Positions 23,437-35,025 of a DNA stretch of 64,000 nucleotides are shown here, piece after piece. Both the position numbers and the translations under genes were made by a program. The DNA lies in the NCBI GenBank assembly GCA_949592205.1, contig CATIUR010000012.1, positions 3,930,501 to 3,994,500 on the forward strand, read 5' to 3'. The notes beneath the pieces were generated by a model that was given only the letters and a program-made list of their open reading frames with translations, made no database searches and was not told the DNA's origin. Each line of letters starts with the position of its first letter. The first letter of the stretch is position 1. The stretch comes from Helichrysum umbraculigerum (lineage: Eukaryota; Streptophyta; Magnoliopsida; Asterales; Asteraceae).

Positions 23437-25033
23437 CGTTCTTCGCCACACTTTCTCGCATGTTTCAAGATTATCTGAAAGTGCCGTCACAAGCACTGAC
23501 AGATAAATGGTGATGGTCTGATGTAAATAAGTTTGAATACTTTGTTAATTAGGACAAAAATAATTTTAATTAGATTTTCTTTTAATTTACTTTTATAAAA
23601 ACGAAGATAAACGTTCTTTAAAGTTTAAACGCGTAAGTTTTTAAACGAATTTTCGCAAACAGTCCAAACTTTTCAAAAATTTGACAAAGTTTAATTTAAA
23701 TTTTGGAAAATTTTATTTGGATTGTTTTTGAATTTTAAAGAACACAAAAAGATTTAATAAACCGTATTTAAAGACGCGAATGTTTTCGCACGCGAATTAA
23801 TGTTACGTTTTTAATATACGAATTTAAATACGAAAGTTTCGTGCGTATTTTGGATGATTTTCATAAAAAATATTTAAACTTTAAAAACCCAAGTATACGT
23901 TTCGTTTCGTTCGCATTTAAATTAAAATTCAATTTAAAAATGCATAAAGCAAAGGAAGCTTCCACCACTTTTTACAAAAAGTAAAAAGCAACTTCTTCTT
24001 CATCTTTTCTTCTCCAAAACCGTCACCACCATCACCATCTCCATTTCTCCATTTTTCCATCATTTTTCTTAAAATCAAGCTTCAAATCTTCCATATCTTC
24101 ATCTCTTTTGCATCTAGATCATCTTTACATCAAGGTTGAGGTATGATTCTAACCTAAAATCATCATTTTGAATATTTTTATAAAGTTAGGGTTTATGCTT
24201 AGATCTTGGATTTTAATCATCAAGTTTCATGCTTTTTGCTTGCAAAGTGCTATATTCTTGATTATAAACATGTTTGCGGAAGTGATTCAAGGTTTCCATG
24301 GCTAGATTTGATGTTTTGATTTTGAGAGTTGACTTTTTGTTAGGGTTTTAGCAATTTTGACTTTCTTGAATGATTATTTGCTTATGATTGACTTTTCGGT
24401 GATTAATTTGCGCTTAAAATGATTAGTTTACATAAGTAAGTGATTATTAAAGTTAAGAGGATTGACTTAATTGCATGTTTATGAATTAAAGTAAGGTTTC
24501 TTATGCAAAATTATTTAAAAACCATTACTTTAATTATAATCATTATCTTTTAAATGGTATTTATTTAAAACTTTGTATAATTTGCTTCATGAAAATGCAA
24601 TTAAATATATTTGGAGTAGCACTACTTTAATTAATAAAGCTAGTGAGATTTCAAATTAATCATCCTCTAATTGAAGTCTTATGCTTAACCAAAATGATGG
24701 ATGATAAATAAAATCGCTTTGCTTGCTTATTTTAAATCAAGGTAAGGTAATTATATGATTTATGATCATGATGATTGCTTGATTATTTGATTACTTAGCA
24801 TGATTAGAAATATTCATCTTTAAGTAATCTTAGAAAAATAGGAAAGTTGCGGTTTTGTTTATTTGGATAATTTGCGGATTGATGATTGCGGTTTTTAGGG
24901 TATTCATAAAAATAATAATGGGATAATTGCAAAATCTAAAGCCTACATTTCGAATTTTTTCTGAAAATTTGGAATAAATATTATATTGTCCAATTATTGT
25001 TATATGATTTGTTTCCTTGTTTTTCTTAAACAG
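23437..25033 (+). promoter_or_regulatory. element B ORFb leader: exon and intron
   Basis: After the ORFa tail comes an AT-rich stretch related to C 39240-39700. Next is a UTR-like exon rich in CTTC, CCACC and CATC (about 23980-24140), then a splice donor (GAG|GTATGA at 24141, or AAG|GTTGAG at 24135), a T-rich intron of ~890 bases, and an acceptor TTTTCTTAAACAG ending at 25033. The acceptor's AG touches the ATG of ORFb. The same layout in A and C argues that ORFb is made from a spliced RNA. Confidence 0.7.
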
Positions 25034-26815
25034 ATGGACCCGATTCCACCTACTCTTGCTTATTTGGCCAAGACTACACAAGAAAAGACTTTGATTCCGA
25101 AATGGCTAAAGAGGGCATTTGGAAGTAATCGGTACATAGTTTGGGAAGACATGGGGAAACTTGGAATTGAGGAAAGGTTGAGGAATTTGATAGGATACGA
25201 GGTTCAGGGACATAAGTTCGACTCTTGGATTCAGCTTTTTAGCATTCGTGAGCCCATATACCCCGAGGTTGTCACTGAGTTTCTGATGACATTTGAGCTT
25301 AACCCAGAGTTAGGGATTGGAGATGACAAGAAAATAGCATTTAGATACCGAGGGAACAGCCAGAGTGTCTCTATTTCGAGCTTAGCTAGGCATTTGGGAT
25401 TGTATTCAGCGGATCAGATTAGCTCAGATTGGTTCTTACATAGTCATCAGACGATTCCTCATCATCCCGAGAGGAGCCATAGAGTCATTTGGAGTGAGCT
25501 GACGGGCACACATTATACTTGTGGTGCCAAGTCCTCGGCTTTGATTCTACCTCAGCTACGTCTCCTACACAAGCTTATTGTTACATCTATTATGGGAAAG
25601 AAGGAGACCGGGCCGATAAATGGGAATGAGTTGTATATCATTGATGCTATCATGAGCCGCCAGAATATCAATGTGGCTTGCATTATTGCTGAGAGGATGG
25701 CAAAGGAGAAGAACTTGGGCCTGACGAAGCATGTTTTTATGGGAGCTTTCATTACCAGATTGTTGAGAGGGATGCGACTCTTGAAAAAGAGTCATGAGGC
25801 CGAGTATAGAGTGTCTTCCACTTCATTACCATGTGACTTGGACTACTGCAAGCAGATCCATTTGATCACTGAGGGTTCTGAGAGACAGTGTTACTGGAAG
25901 GACACTGATGAGCTTATCCCTGGATGTTTCATGACCAGGAAGAGGGTTAGAGAGGAGGATGTTGAGACTCCGGTTGTTGATAGAGTGGATAGAGTACCGG
26001 CTGTGCCTAGGAGTACCAGGACACCAGTCAGGGATGCTGGGGTTGGGACATCAGGTCCCCGAGCTCAGATACGACATACAGATCCAGTCACTCCCTTGAC
26101 CCAGTACTTCACATTGCACGCGTTGGCTGCCAACAACGCGCATCAGGCACTTATAGCTAGGGCTTTAGGTATCTCAGCTCCCGAGCCGCTCCTGTACGAG
26201 TGTGTGCCGATATCACCAGTTCCACCATTCACTACCATTCCACCATCCACTACCATCCCACCATCTACTACTATTCCACCACCTACTACCATACCACCAT
26301 ACACTACCCATATACCACCTACCACTACTATTCCACCCACACGGTCAGTCGAGCACTGTTTATCGGTTGATGCTGCATTCCCACATCCTACTGTGTCAGC
26401 CCGTAGAGGCTGTTCTTCTCAGCAGTCCATAGGAGGAGAGGCTGTTGGTTCCTACCGACCAGATGTTGTTTATTTGGGCACTGACCCATTCACTTTATCA
26501 GAGTTTCAGGGATTGTTGGCATTAGACCCTATACCTTCTGATCAGCTTCCTACAGAGGAGATACTTAGGTACATCTACAGATCCAAGATGGAGCGAGAGG
26601 GGATGACTTTTGAGGATTTCAGACAGTTGGCATTAGATGATCCGATGAAGTTACCTGCTTGCTCCCTTAGAGATGTATTGATGCAGTATAGGCAGGTGAG
26701 GTCAGAGGAGCAGAGAGTCTCCAGTGGTCAGCAGTCAGTTGCCGGACCATCCTCAGTTCCTCCACCAGTTCAGCCTTCTGTTCAGGATTCTGATCAGGGT
26801 TCTCCAGCACCCTAG
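25034..26815 (+). CDS. element B ORFb, Athila ORF-1-like protein, intact
   Basis: 594 codons from the ATG that abuts the splice acceptor; an in-frame upstream alternative start lies within the intron and is unlikely. Residues ~1-300 form a conserved globular part. It has motifs shared with A and C: L-F-S-I-R-E/D-x-I-Y, then V-x-E-F-x-x-T-F, then L-x-x-x-I-x-G-K-x-E-x-G-P and N-V-x-x-I-x-A. The ATHILA ORF-1 family of plant retrotransposons has this general look (inferred from memory of the family). Residues ~396-436 are tandem P-P-x-T-T-I repeats. The tail is S/Q/P-rich, with no membrane span. It is the only full-length, unbroken ORFb here. It stands where Athila elements carry their env-like gene. 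Its function is unknown. Confidence 0.8.
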   Translation: MDPIPPTLAYLAKTTQEKTLIPKWLKRAFGSNRYIVWEDMGKLGIEERLRNLIGYEVQGHKFDSWIQLFSIREPIYPEVVTEFLMTFELNPELGIGDDKKIAFRYRGNSQSVSISSLARHLGLYSADQISSDWFLHSHQTIPHHPERSHRVIWSELTGTHYTCGAKSSALILPQLRLLHKLIVTSIMGKKETGPINGNELYIIDAIMSRQNINVACIIAERMAKEKNLGLTKHVFMGAFITRLLRGMRLLKKSHEAEYRVSSTSLPCDLDYCKQIHLITEGSERQCYWKDTDELIPGCFMTRKRVREEDVETPVVDRVDRVPAVPRSTRTPVRDAGVGTSGPRAQIRHTDPVTPLTQYFTLHALAANNAHQALIARALGISAPEPLLYECVPISPVPPFTTIPPSTTIPPSTTIPPPTTIPPYTTHIPPTTTIPPTRSVEHCLSVDAAFPHPTVSARRGCSSQQSIGGEAVGSYRPDVVYLGTDPFTLSEFQGLLALDPIPSDQLPTEEILRYIYRSKMEREGMTFEDFRQLALDDPMKLPACSLRDVLMQYRQVRSEEQRVSSGQQSVAGPSSVPPPVQPSVQDSDQGSPAP

Positions 26816-29018
26816 ATCTGTGCACCCATATCTACATACTTACTATTTCCTCTATTCCATACTTTTGACTTATTGTGTGGTTGTGAAAATTTACTTTGTT
26901 ATATTTTTGGGACATGAACTATCAGACACAGTCTGTTTAGTTTCTTTATCTTTTAGTATTTAGTTATCAGTTATTTAGTTTACTTATTATGTTTTATTTC
27001 TGTTTTTCTTCTTAGTTAGAATAAGTGAATTGTGTTTGTGCAAACGAGAATTGAGGAAAGGAGATGCCGATCATTCACGAAGAAACTGCTTTCTGCATGG
27101 ATTCAACCAAGGAATTTCAAACACCTGCAGACCGCCGCTTCTTTCTTAAAACCATCTCCCCGCCTCTATCATAGGGAAGTTCCTTTCTTTTTGTCATGAT
27201 TTTCACCATTACCACATATCCAAATATACCTAAATTCTAAGTGTGGGATTCCATCCCACCAAATTTTTCAAAACACTTAAAATTGTTCCATTATTTCAAA
27301 ACCTAAGTGTGGGATTTTTCCCGAAGAAAATCCTACGTCTTAGCAATGAACATTGAGGACAATGTTGTTTTAAGTGTGGGATACACGGTATATATATACC
27401 TCAAGTTTATATTTGCCTGTCCAAAGTAATACCTCCGTTTTAAATCAAACTTTTTCAAAAAAAAAATTTCGCAAAACCAACCCAAAAGGTTGAGAGTTTT
27501 AATCACCAAAACATTCGAAAATCCAAACTCGACGGTGTTCGACATCCATTCGGTTGATTTCGAATATTTTCAAAGGATTTTAGTCTTAGAATATTCTTTT
27601 AAAGAGATAAACCTTCTGTCAAAATAAATAAATTGCTTTGGAAAGTAAGATAAGGCAAAGATAAGAACGTATCTTAAACTAAAACTGAGAAATCCTCTAG
27701 GCATCGCATGACTTGGTGCATATGACCCTTTGATTGTGAGGTACTTGAGCCTTTAATAAGCATTCACTTTTAATGCTTCACTTTCGTTTCTGAGTGTGCG
27801 CCGATGCATGTGTCTTTGAATTAGAACTTGCTCCTGAATGCGTTTCGAGACCATACCAATGAGTGCCGTACGCTGTATAGGTGCAATTAGATGATCTTGG
27901 CATTTATTAAGATTAACCCATTTCTTTCATATCTTTTCAAACCAACCCTTCCAACTTTCTTTCTAAGACTGTTGATGATCCGATTAGAAAACCCTTTGCG
28001 CCTTAGCCATTTCATTTCTCTAAACCCTAAAACACTTCCCCACAACACAAACACTTTCCCACCAAACACCATTCCAGCTCGTGAATCTTCATAGATCATA
28101 AGTAAGGGCTGCTTGAGGTATCTTTCTATTGGTGTCTCATTTTCAAACATCTCTCCGTACCTATCAAGAGTTTAAAGAAAGAAATCCAAAGTGAAGATAC
28201 GGTACAAAAGCGAAGTTATTACTCATCATGAAGATATTATCCGCCAAAGACAGTACGAAAAATTGGTACTTTTCAAAAGAGAAGTCAAAGATGTCTCACT
28301 ATACGAAGGATCTCCAAGGTCATAAAAATAAGAAAAAGAAAAAGAAAAAGCAAAGAAAAAGAAAAAAAAAAGAGAGAAGAAAAGTAGACCTTGGAGAGCT
28401 CCTAGAAGAAGAAGACTACTCTCCAAAGAAGAAAAATCTATCAGAACTCAAAAGAAACATCAAGAGAATAGATTATTCCTCTAGGAGATGAGTCTACTCT
28501 AGAAGTTATCTCAAGTGAAACTTGCTTTGATCTTTGAAAGCTCCGAGTCTGAAGTTCTAAAACCCTAAAACCATTGACCAAACTACCCCTATCCTTACCT
28601 ACTTTACCCTTACTCACACAACCCACTAAAATGCCTTGGGATAATTAGCACCGTTCTCAAAGGAGTGGTGGAGATTCGATTCTCGACCAAGCATATGACG
28701 ATAAGCACTGCATGACTGGCAATGAGCGATTTCGTTTCTATAGATTATAGGTAACCCGATACACTTTGAGTGAATTGAGTGACCCACTTGTGAAAATCGC
28801 CCAGTCATGTACATCTACGTCTCGAGAGTTGCAAAGTATGCCAAAAAGGGTTGATCAATTTTATGTTTAAGTATAGTTAATTTTTGTTGATGCTTATTTT
28901 CCGAAAAGATTTATCTACTTTGAAGAAAGTGACTTTATGCGGAAGATAATCTAAGCATCCAAAATAATTTTTCAAAAACTATTTTCCAAATGAGGTTTGC
29001 TTGAGGACAAGCAAAAGC
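26816..29018 (+). other. element B 3' non-coding region
   Basis: 2.2 kb between ORFb and the polypurine tract. It holds extra copies of the polypurine-tract motif CTAAGTGTGGGAT (27237-27250, 27303-27315, 27371-27382), an AG-rich purine tract (28320-28385) and a block strongly conserved with C (about 28625-28815) including a long hairpin. The lysine-rich frame over the purine tract (28228-28491) and other small frames are not credible genes. Confidence 0.7.
28712..28808 (+). other. conserved hairpin in B 3' non-coding region
   Basis: Arm 1 (28712-28733, ATGACTGGC...GCGATTTC) is complementary to arm 2 (28792-28808, GAAAATCGCCCAGTCAT), with a 5-base bulge and a ~58-base loop. The counterpart in C (44658-44682 with 44744-44759) keeps the pairing, partly through G-U wobbles. 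Confidence 0.65.
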
Positions 29019-29034
29019 TTAAGTGTGGGATATT
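29019..29034 (+). other. element B polypurine tract
   Basis: TTAAGTGTGGGATATT directly precedes the TGATG of the 3' LTR. Confidence 0.85.
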
Positions 29035-31709
29035 TGATGTATCGCAAAAAGTCACGTTTTTACATGCATTAATTGTCCCATATTTAGCTCTTTTCTAACA
29101 AATACATCTTAAAATCATCATTATTCATTAACTTTTGTTATAAAGGTATAAACTTGTCGGTCTTTTGAAAATCAAGCAAAAAGGGCAGAAAACTGACCTA
29201 AATAGGCACTATTCTGAGCCTAACCCTAATTCTACTGTAAACTTCATACCAGAGCCTCATAATAGGCTTATATTGTAGCTATGAAGATTACGAGAACGTG
29301 GATATAAGGATTGCTCAGAACGGATCAAGGACGAGAAAGTTATGCAAGTTACAGCGCAGCCGAAAGCTACAAAACGTATTCTGAACACGCCTGGGCCCCA
29401 CACATACAATTTCTACCAAATTGGCATCATTAGAAGCGTAACGGAATTACGAAGCCGTAGGCGAAAGAATGAAGTCAAACGGACGCGAAACGAAGAAGAT
29501 ACGGCCTTCCAAAGATGCGAGAAAAGTCAGAAAAATCACACGGCCTAGCACACGGCCACCACCAGGCCGTACACGGCCTTGGTATAGCCATACACGGCCC
29601 TAAAAAAGCCGTACACGGCTCTGTTTAGGCCGTACATGGCCTCTGTTGCTCTCACACGGCCTCCTTCTTGCTTCGTTTGCTTATATGTGTGCTTATGGAC
29701 TTGTACTCTTGGATCCAAGGCTTGCCTATAAATAGAGACCTCATTCAACCTCATTTCACACACCATTCTTCATAGAATTCTCTCAATTTCTCTCTCACAC
29801 ACATTCTCTCTCTAGCACTACTCTTAGGAGTTAGAGGAGAATTAGATTCGGTTAGCTTCTCTCTCTAGTTTCTCTCTCTAGAGAACTAGAGAGATGTAGG
29901 CACGGTTCGAGTGGGGAAGATAGCTGTAGCTTGGGAATTTTATTGTATTGAAGTTTTCAAGATTCTAGCTTGTACTACTCAGTGTTACGCTGCTTAAATA
30001 CTGGTTATTACTTATTCCTTTACTTACGGTTATTATGTTTTGTTTGCATGATATCTTTGTTTGTGTTGCGAATATTGCCATGCTATTTACGTAGTTTAAT
30101 ACTGTGATTGTTGAAATGTAGGTATTAGGATTATGGATGATATTTAATTCAGTGGGATAAACATTATGAAATAACGGAAGTAACGTTATACGGCTTTCAT
30201 TTGTATAGCGCCGGAATCATCATGAATGTGTGTAGTAAGGAACGTGGAAGCTATGAAAGTTGTGGGCACAATCCGTTGTGGAATAATGTCCCCAGTATTA
30301 TGATTGGTGATTGTTTTGCTGTGTATCTGGTTGAATTTTACATGAATATAGACTTAATAAAGTGTCCACCCTTTCCAGTCTTTCACGTGACTATTGCCTT
30401 AGGATAGGATCTGATCAACCCTAATACTACGTAGATATAGTTATCTCATATTACAGTATGAAGCTATGAATATTCCGTAAAACGGCACAGTACTTCGTAT
30501 AGCGTTGGAAACACCTCGTGTGGAGTACAAATACGTGGAAGCTAAGGAACTGCTGTAGGTTTATTTCATCGTGGAATACCTAGAAGTCACCCTTTTAGAA
30601 TATGGGTCTAGGAACAATAAAGCTGTGGAAATGCTCGCTGCACCGTACACCGTTAGTACACCAAGGTTAAAATACAGCTGTGGAAATGCTCGCTGCACCG
30701 TACACCGTTAGTACACCAAGGTTAATATACAGCTGTGGAACTACTTTAACGTACATTACACCGTTAGTATGCCTTGAGTCTGGAACACCGTGGATATGCC
30801 AAATGCACTGTACACCGTGAGTATACCTTGAGTCTGGAACACTGTGGATATGCCAATTGCACTGTACACCGTGAGTATTCCTAGGGATGAACGCCTGATA
30901 GCAAAGGAGGGTCTAATTCATGACGGAGTTAATTATGCTTAAACCAGTAATAAATGAGTTTTGAAAAGAAAGCAAGTATTCGGCTGTAATACAAGATGCT
31001 TAAACCGCTTAACTCAACATATACAGCATACAATTAGTACTTACCTAGATAAACTCAGATAGATTTAGGTGTTAAGAAAGGTCAGATAGAAAATTGCAGT
31101 TTGTTACCTTATGCCTACACCCAGGATACATCATCCGTAGAGGTCGCTTAGTCTTACAAGGCAAGTGAGGGTGGTTTAAACAACCTGTTTCTGATCAGCA
31201 TCAGGATAACCTAGGATTCAGTGACATATGCTTTTAGGCTTTTAGACTAAAACGTAGGGTCCTAGTGTTTACACCGACTGTCCGTCTGATGATTTGCCCA
31301 AGGTAGTCTCCAATCATCTGTCTAATGAATATCATCCAGAAACCCTAATTATCGAAGTTTCAGCAATCACGCTCTACCTGTTGCCTACTCTCTATTTAAT
31401 TTACTTGTTTTATTTAGTATTAGCTTAGATGACCAACCAAAATCTACCTACTTTTATAAACCCATCCTATCAGAAAGCTCATTTACGGTAAGTCCCTTTT
31501 GGTTCCATTCGCTCCGATTTTAAGAACGACACTCGAGTTATACTTACTGCTTACTCCCCAAAAGTAGGTAGTACTTATAGTTTGAGCCCCAGCTCATATA
31601 AATTTAAAACCTAACACGTTCACACGTTGTTGCGTCGTTGCCTGCAGGACCGCCGTGCCAACCCCTTGGAAAACGACCGCGACTGAGTCAGCACTCTGAC
31701 GGCGCAACA
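29035..31709 (+). repeat. element B 3' LTR
   Basis: 2675 bp, colinear with 17088-19779, ending CGGCGCAACA before the GAGCC duplication. Differences from the 5' LTR are scattered substitutions plus a deletion of ~17 bases near 31018 (one CTTAACTCAACATAACCGACAACTCAACATAT stretch shortened). The palindrome array is at 29537-29642 and the TATA box is at about 29724-29736. Confidence 0.93.
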
Positions 31710-32275
31710 GAGCCCATCTCATCCTGAGTCGCCAACCCAAAATGTCTAGCCAACCTAGTAACAAAATGACCTCCACACAAACTGCTCCCATCTCTAGTAC
31801 CAGTGGCTCTCTTGGACATCCACTTCGCCAATCTCCAGGGCACATTCACTAACCGCTTCCTGATAATCGAACTCAAATAAAACAAGTCTAGCCTAGAAAC
31901 TTTCTCAGGCCCCTCCTTACGACCAACGATGGTGTAAGTCAACAATCTGTGGATGATTCGATAACGGGGATCTCGAATAGCTCTATAAGAAGGTGTCAAA
32001 CTACCATAACTACCCTGGGCAATAAACTGCCACTCCTGCGCAACCTCCAAATCAGTGAGCTTCTTCACAGCACCTACAGAAATATGATCTAGAAAATGGG
32101 GATTATTAAGCTCGTTCGGCTCATATAACCCAATCCCAAGAGCAGACTGAATCAACAACATCTGCCTAGGCTGTCCCCCCAGCTGGAAGTAAATAGAATC
32201 CTCATTCCAACTAGTCGACCTATGATCAAACCTGAATGTACTATAAAACTCTACAACCAACTCTCTGTAGATATC
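31710..32275 (-). pseudogene. element A ORFb, middle segment
   Basis: 566 bases left between elements B and C. In frame it encodes the conserved core of ORFb: E-F-Y-S-T-F, a run with Q-L-G-G-Q-P-R, then H-R-L-L-T-Y-T-I-V-G-R-K-E-G-P and N-V-P-W-R-L-A. These parallel B's and C's ORFb motifs. Both ends are five-base target duplications (GAGCC at the left, ATATC at the right), across which the frame joins its neighbours. No stop codon interrupts this piece. Confidence 0.8.
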
Positions 32276-32805
32276 TGATGTGACTCAAAAAGTCATGTTT
32301 TTAAGTACTTATTTCTGCACTTTTTGGACTATTCTTTGGTGAAAACATTTCAAAACAATCATTTATCATCAAAAATCACCAAGGTAGTCTAAATACGGGC
32401 GTTGCTACAAAAATCAGTAAAAACATCCATTTTGCACGCAAATCGAGGCAAAAACAATCACCTTAAAATTCCATTCTTGATTATCCTATCAAAGTAGATC
32501 TTAATGCATATTTTATGATTCAATAGGAAAATCCAAGATCGGTGGTGAAAGAATCAAGAGAAACGGGTGAAGAACGAAGAAGATGTGCAGTCTAGAAGCC
32601 CGCCAATCGTCATCCGGAACACGCAAAAGTCAAACACTTCCAAATTTGGCAAACTCAGTGTCATTAGAATCGTAACGGAAAAATGAAGCCAACGGCGCAA
32701 GAATCAAGCAAATCGGAGCCCAAACGAAGAAGATACGGACGAACCAAGCAACCGAGAAACAAGCGGAGGCCAAACCAAGCACCAACCCCCCCCCCCCTGG
32801 CCCTA

Positions 32806-32860
32806 GGTACCGTATACGGTACCCTAGGTGCCGTATACGGCCCTTGGGGTGCCGTATACA
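32806..32860. promoter_or_regulatory. palindrome module in C 5' LTR
   Basis: A perfect 18-bp palindrome GGTACCGTATACGGTACC (32806-32823), then GCCGTATACGGC (32830-32841), then GCCGTATACAGG (32850-32861). A run of C precedes it. In the 3' LTR the module is at about 45513-45570, some 110 bases upstream of the TATA box. Confidence 0.85.
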
Positions 32861-33760
32861 GGGTCTGGTGGCTTGAGAGGTGCCGTTTGCCCCCTTGGTC
32901 CGAGGGTCCCGTATGCTGCTTGGATGCTTGTATTTCATGCTTCAAGACTTGTACCAAGACCAACTAGCTTCTCCTATAAACTAGTGTAATACCCGAGCGG
33001 TGCTCCGGGAACACTATCTTTGACACGTAAGACGGATGTATTTCTTAAGAAAAGCAAATAGAATATATAGTGAATGTCATCAAAACAAAATGATCGATAA
33101 ACTATAAAAAAAAAGGCATTGAAATTGGTACAATTCACAAAAACACAAATGTTATATTACATGGTACCACTATAGTTTTTCTCACACGCTGCTTGTGCAC
33201 GAAAATTTTAAGGCACGACTTATTATTAGTAACATTGCACCATGAAGTCGTAAATGTGCCATTATACACAAAGTCAGTTAAGTTATGAAAAGTGTCCTTT
33301 ATCACATGTAAACTAATATATACTTATAATTTTAAATTTATTTATAACAACATCAAATCAAACTTAATAATATTACACTATTCGAAAATTAACCAATTCA
33401 ATAAATTAAGCTCACAACATTGGTCTTATGTTCAAAACAAGTTTTGAGAAACATCAAGCGTACCAATTCTATCTGCCCACCAACTGTTGAAAACCCTTCT
33501 CCTCCAATGCTTACAAAGGACACAAACTAACTCATAATGAATGAGAAGCTGAAAAGATATTTCAAAATAATATTTATATTTTGGAGAACTCTAGTTAACT
33601 TTGTTCTTCATATTAGCATCATTTAATCATCTATGAGAGCATTAAGTTTTTAATTACAAAAGCAACTTAGATGGATCAAACAGGTCACAATTCACATGTC
33701 GCTATATACATTGTCCGGTAGTTTTGCTTACAATAGATAATTCTACTATAAGAAAGATAC

Positions 33761-33860
33761 AACTTGAAAAGTTGACGTGTTAACCCCACCACGCTTTGGA
33801 TTGTTACCTGAACTTGAAAAGTTGACGTGTTAACCCCACCACGCTTTGGATTGTTACCTG
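33761..33860. repeat. perfect 50-bp tandem duplication in the Helitron
   Basis: AACTTGAAAAGTTGACGTGT and the following 30 bases at 33761-33810 are repeated exactly at 33811-33860. Confidence 0.92.
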
Positions 33861-34856
33861 AGTCGACCCGCTCATCTTACCACCTACAATCGAAGAAGTA
33901 CAAAATTGATCACATGCTTCACATGAAGATCGGTGATCTTGAATACTACTAACAACCATATTCGACCCCAAAAAGATAATCTCTATTACAATCAGATCCG
34001 ATTACACAGTATCAACACATATAAACACGATGTTGATCACGAGGCTAAAACATGTAAAGGTGAAGCTTTCCAAGTATCCGGCTACCTATAAGTCTAATTC
34101 ATGACATAACCAAGTTATACATTGAACCTATAAGCATTGCAAACATGTTTAAATGCTTTAGAATTTTTGGGCAGATAAGTACCATGTTTCTCGGTTTCAC
34201 CATAAACAATATACATCTTTGTTTACTTTCCATAAGTCTTTGTTGCCTATCCAACCAAGACACCTAACTTAATAATTTTTGTATGTCCACAACCAATAAG
34301 AAAACCACAAATTAAACTGAACCAAAAAATGAATGTGTCGTGCTCTCTAGAGAAACATATTCACCTTTGAAGAACCCAACAACCCATGACCATGTTATTC
34401 AATAAACTTTTCCCACATAAGTCAGTTAACACGATGAAAGAAAAATGTAACATTAGAAACATAAAGTTATCAATTTATTTTTTTTAACCAAACTCATCAT
34501 AAAGCTTACTATTTTTACAGCTAGTCATTGATCTCAAGCACCCAAATTAGAGGGAAGTAACCATTTTCTACCTTGATGGCTTAACCACCTGCAATAATAA
34601 AGTGTTCATTAACGTTAAAATTGAAACACAGATACACGATCAATTTTGCTTACTTGGTTGGAAACACCAAAAGCATATAGCAACTGTATATAATAGTCAT
34701 GTAACAAAAAAATAATAATAATAAAAAATCCTATTTGTAATGGATTGGCAGAAACTCAAGACATCCATATGTAAAGGTTATATACGTCACCTACAAGAAG
34801 ATTTCATAATACAAATTTCTATCATTTTTTAGTATAGATGATTACCTAGAGTAACT

Positions 34857-35025
34857 TTGTCCACGGAGGCTAAAACATGCTCCTTTTTATTACAACTGAA
34901 TGTATTACCAGCATCATAACGACCATCACTAACCCGGTAATCTGCTTCAATAGCGCCCATCCAACAAAACAACAATACCAGCAACGACACTCACACCTGC
35001 TGCAACCAATAAATATTCATATAAT
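34857..35025 (-). pseudogene. possible captured exon in the Helitron
   Basis: Minus strand: TTGGTTGCAG acceptor-like sequence, then a valine/glycine/isoleucine-rich hydrophobic stretch (A-G-V-S-V-V-A-G-I-V-V-L). After a 1-base frameshift comes a polar part (G-A-I-E-A-D-Y-R-V) with a cysteine, then a donor-like CTAG|GTAATC. It looks like a membrane-protein exon picked up by the Helitron. The source gene is not recognised. Confidence 0.3.

Larger units (their letters stand above)
17088..31709 (+). mobile_element. element B: non-autonomous Athila-type retrotransposon
   Basis: Order on the plus strand: LTR (17088-19779), tRNA-Asp primer site, ORFa (interrupted by solo LTR S3), intron-bearing leader, ORFb (25034-26815), ~2.2-kb 3' non-coding region, polypurine tract, LTR (29035-31709). 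Length is 14.6 kb, or 12.4 kb without S3. No gag or pol motif was found anywhere. The LTRs differ by about a dozen substitutions in the first 450 bases and fewer later, so insertion is recent. It lies antisense within A's ORFb. Confidence 0.93.

Noticed and set aside
26143..26340. Glycine/valine-rich minus-strand frame
   Set aside because: Antisense of the P-P-x-T-T-I repeats of ORFb.
28228..28491. Lysine-rich 87-codon frame
   Set aside because: Reads an AG-rich purine tract in B's non-coding region. The same tract in C is not open.
32664..32967. ~95-codon frames in C's LTR, repeated at 45372-45671
   Set aside because: Present in both LTRs and spanning the C-run and palindromes. Frames differ between copies.
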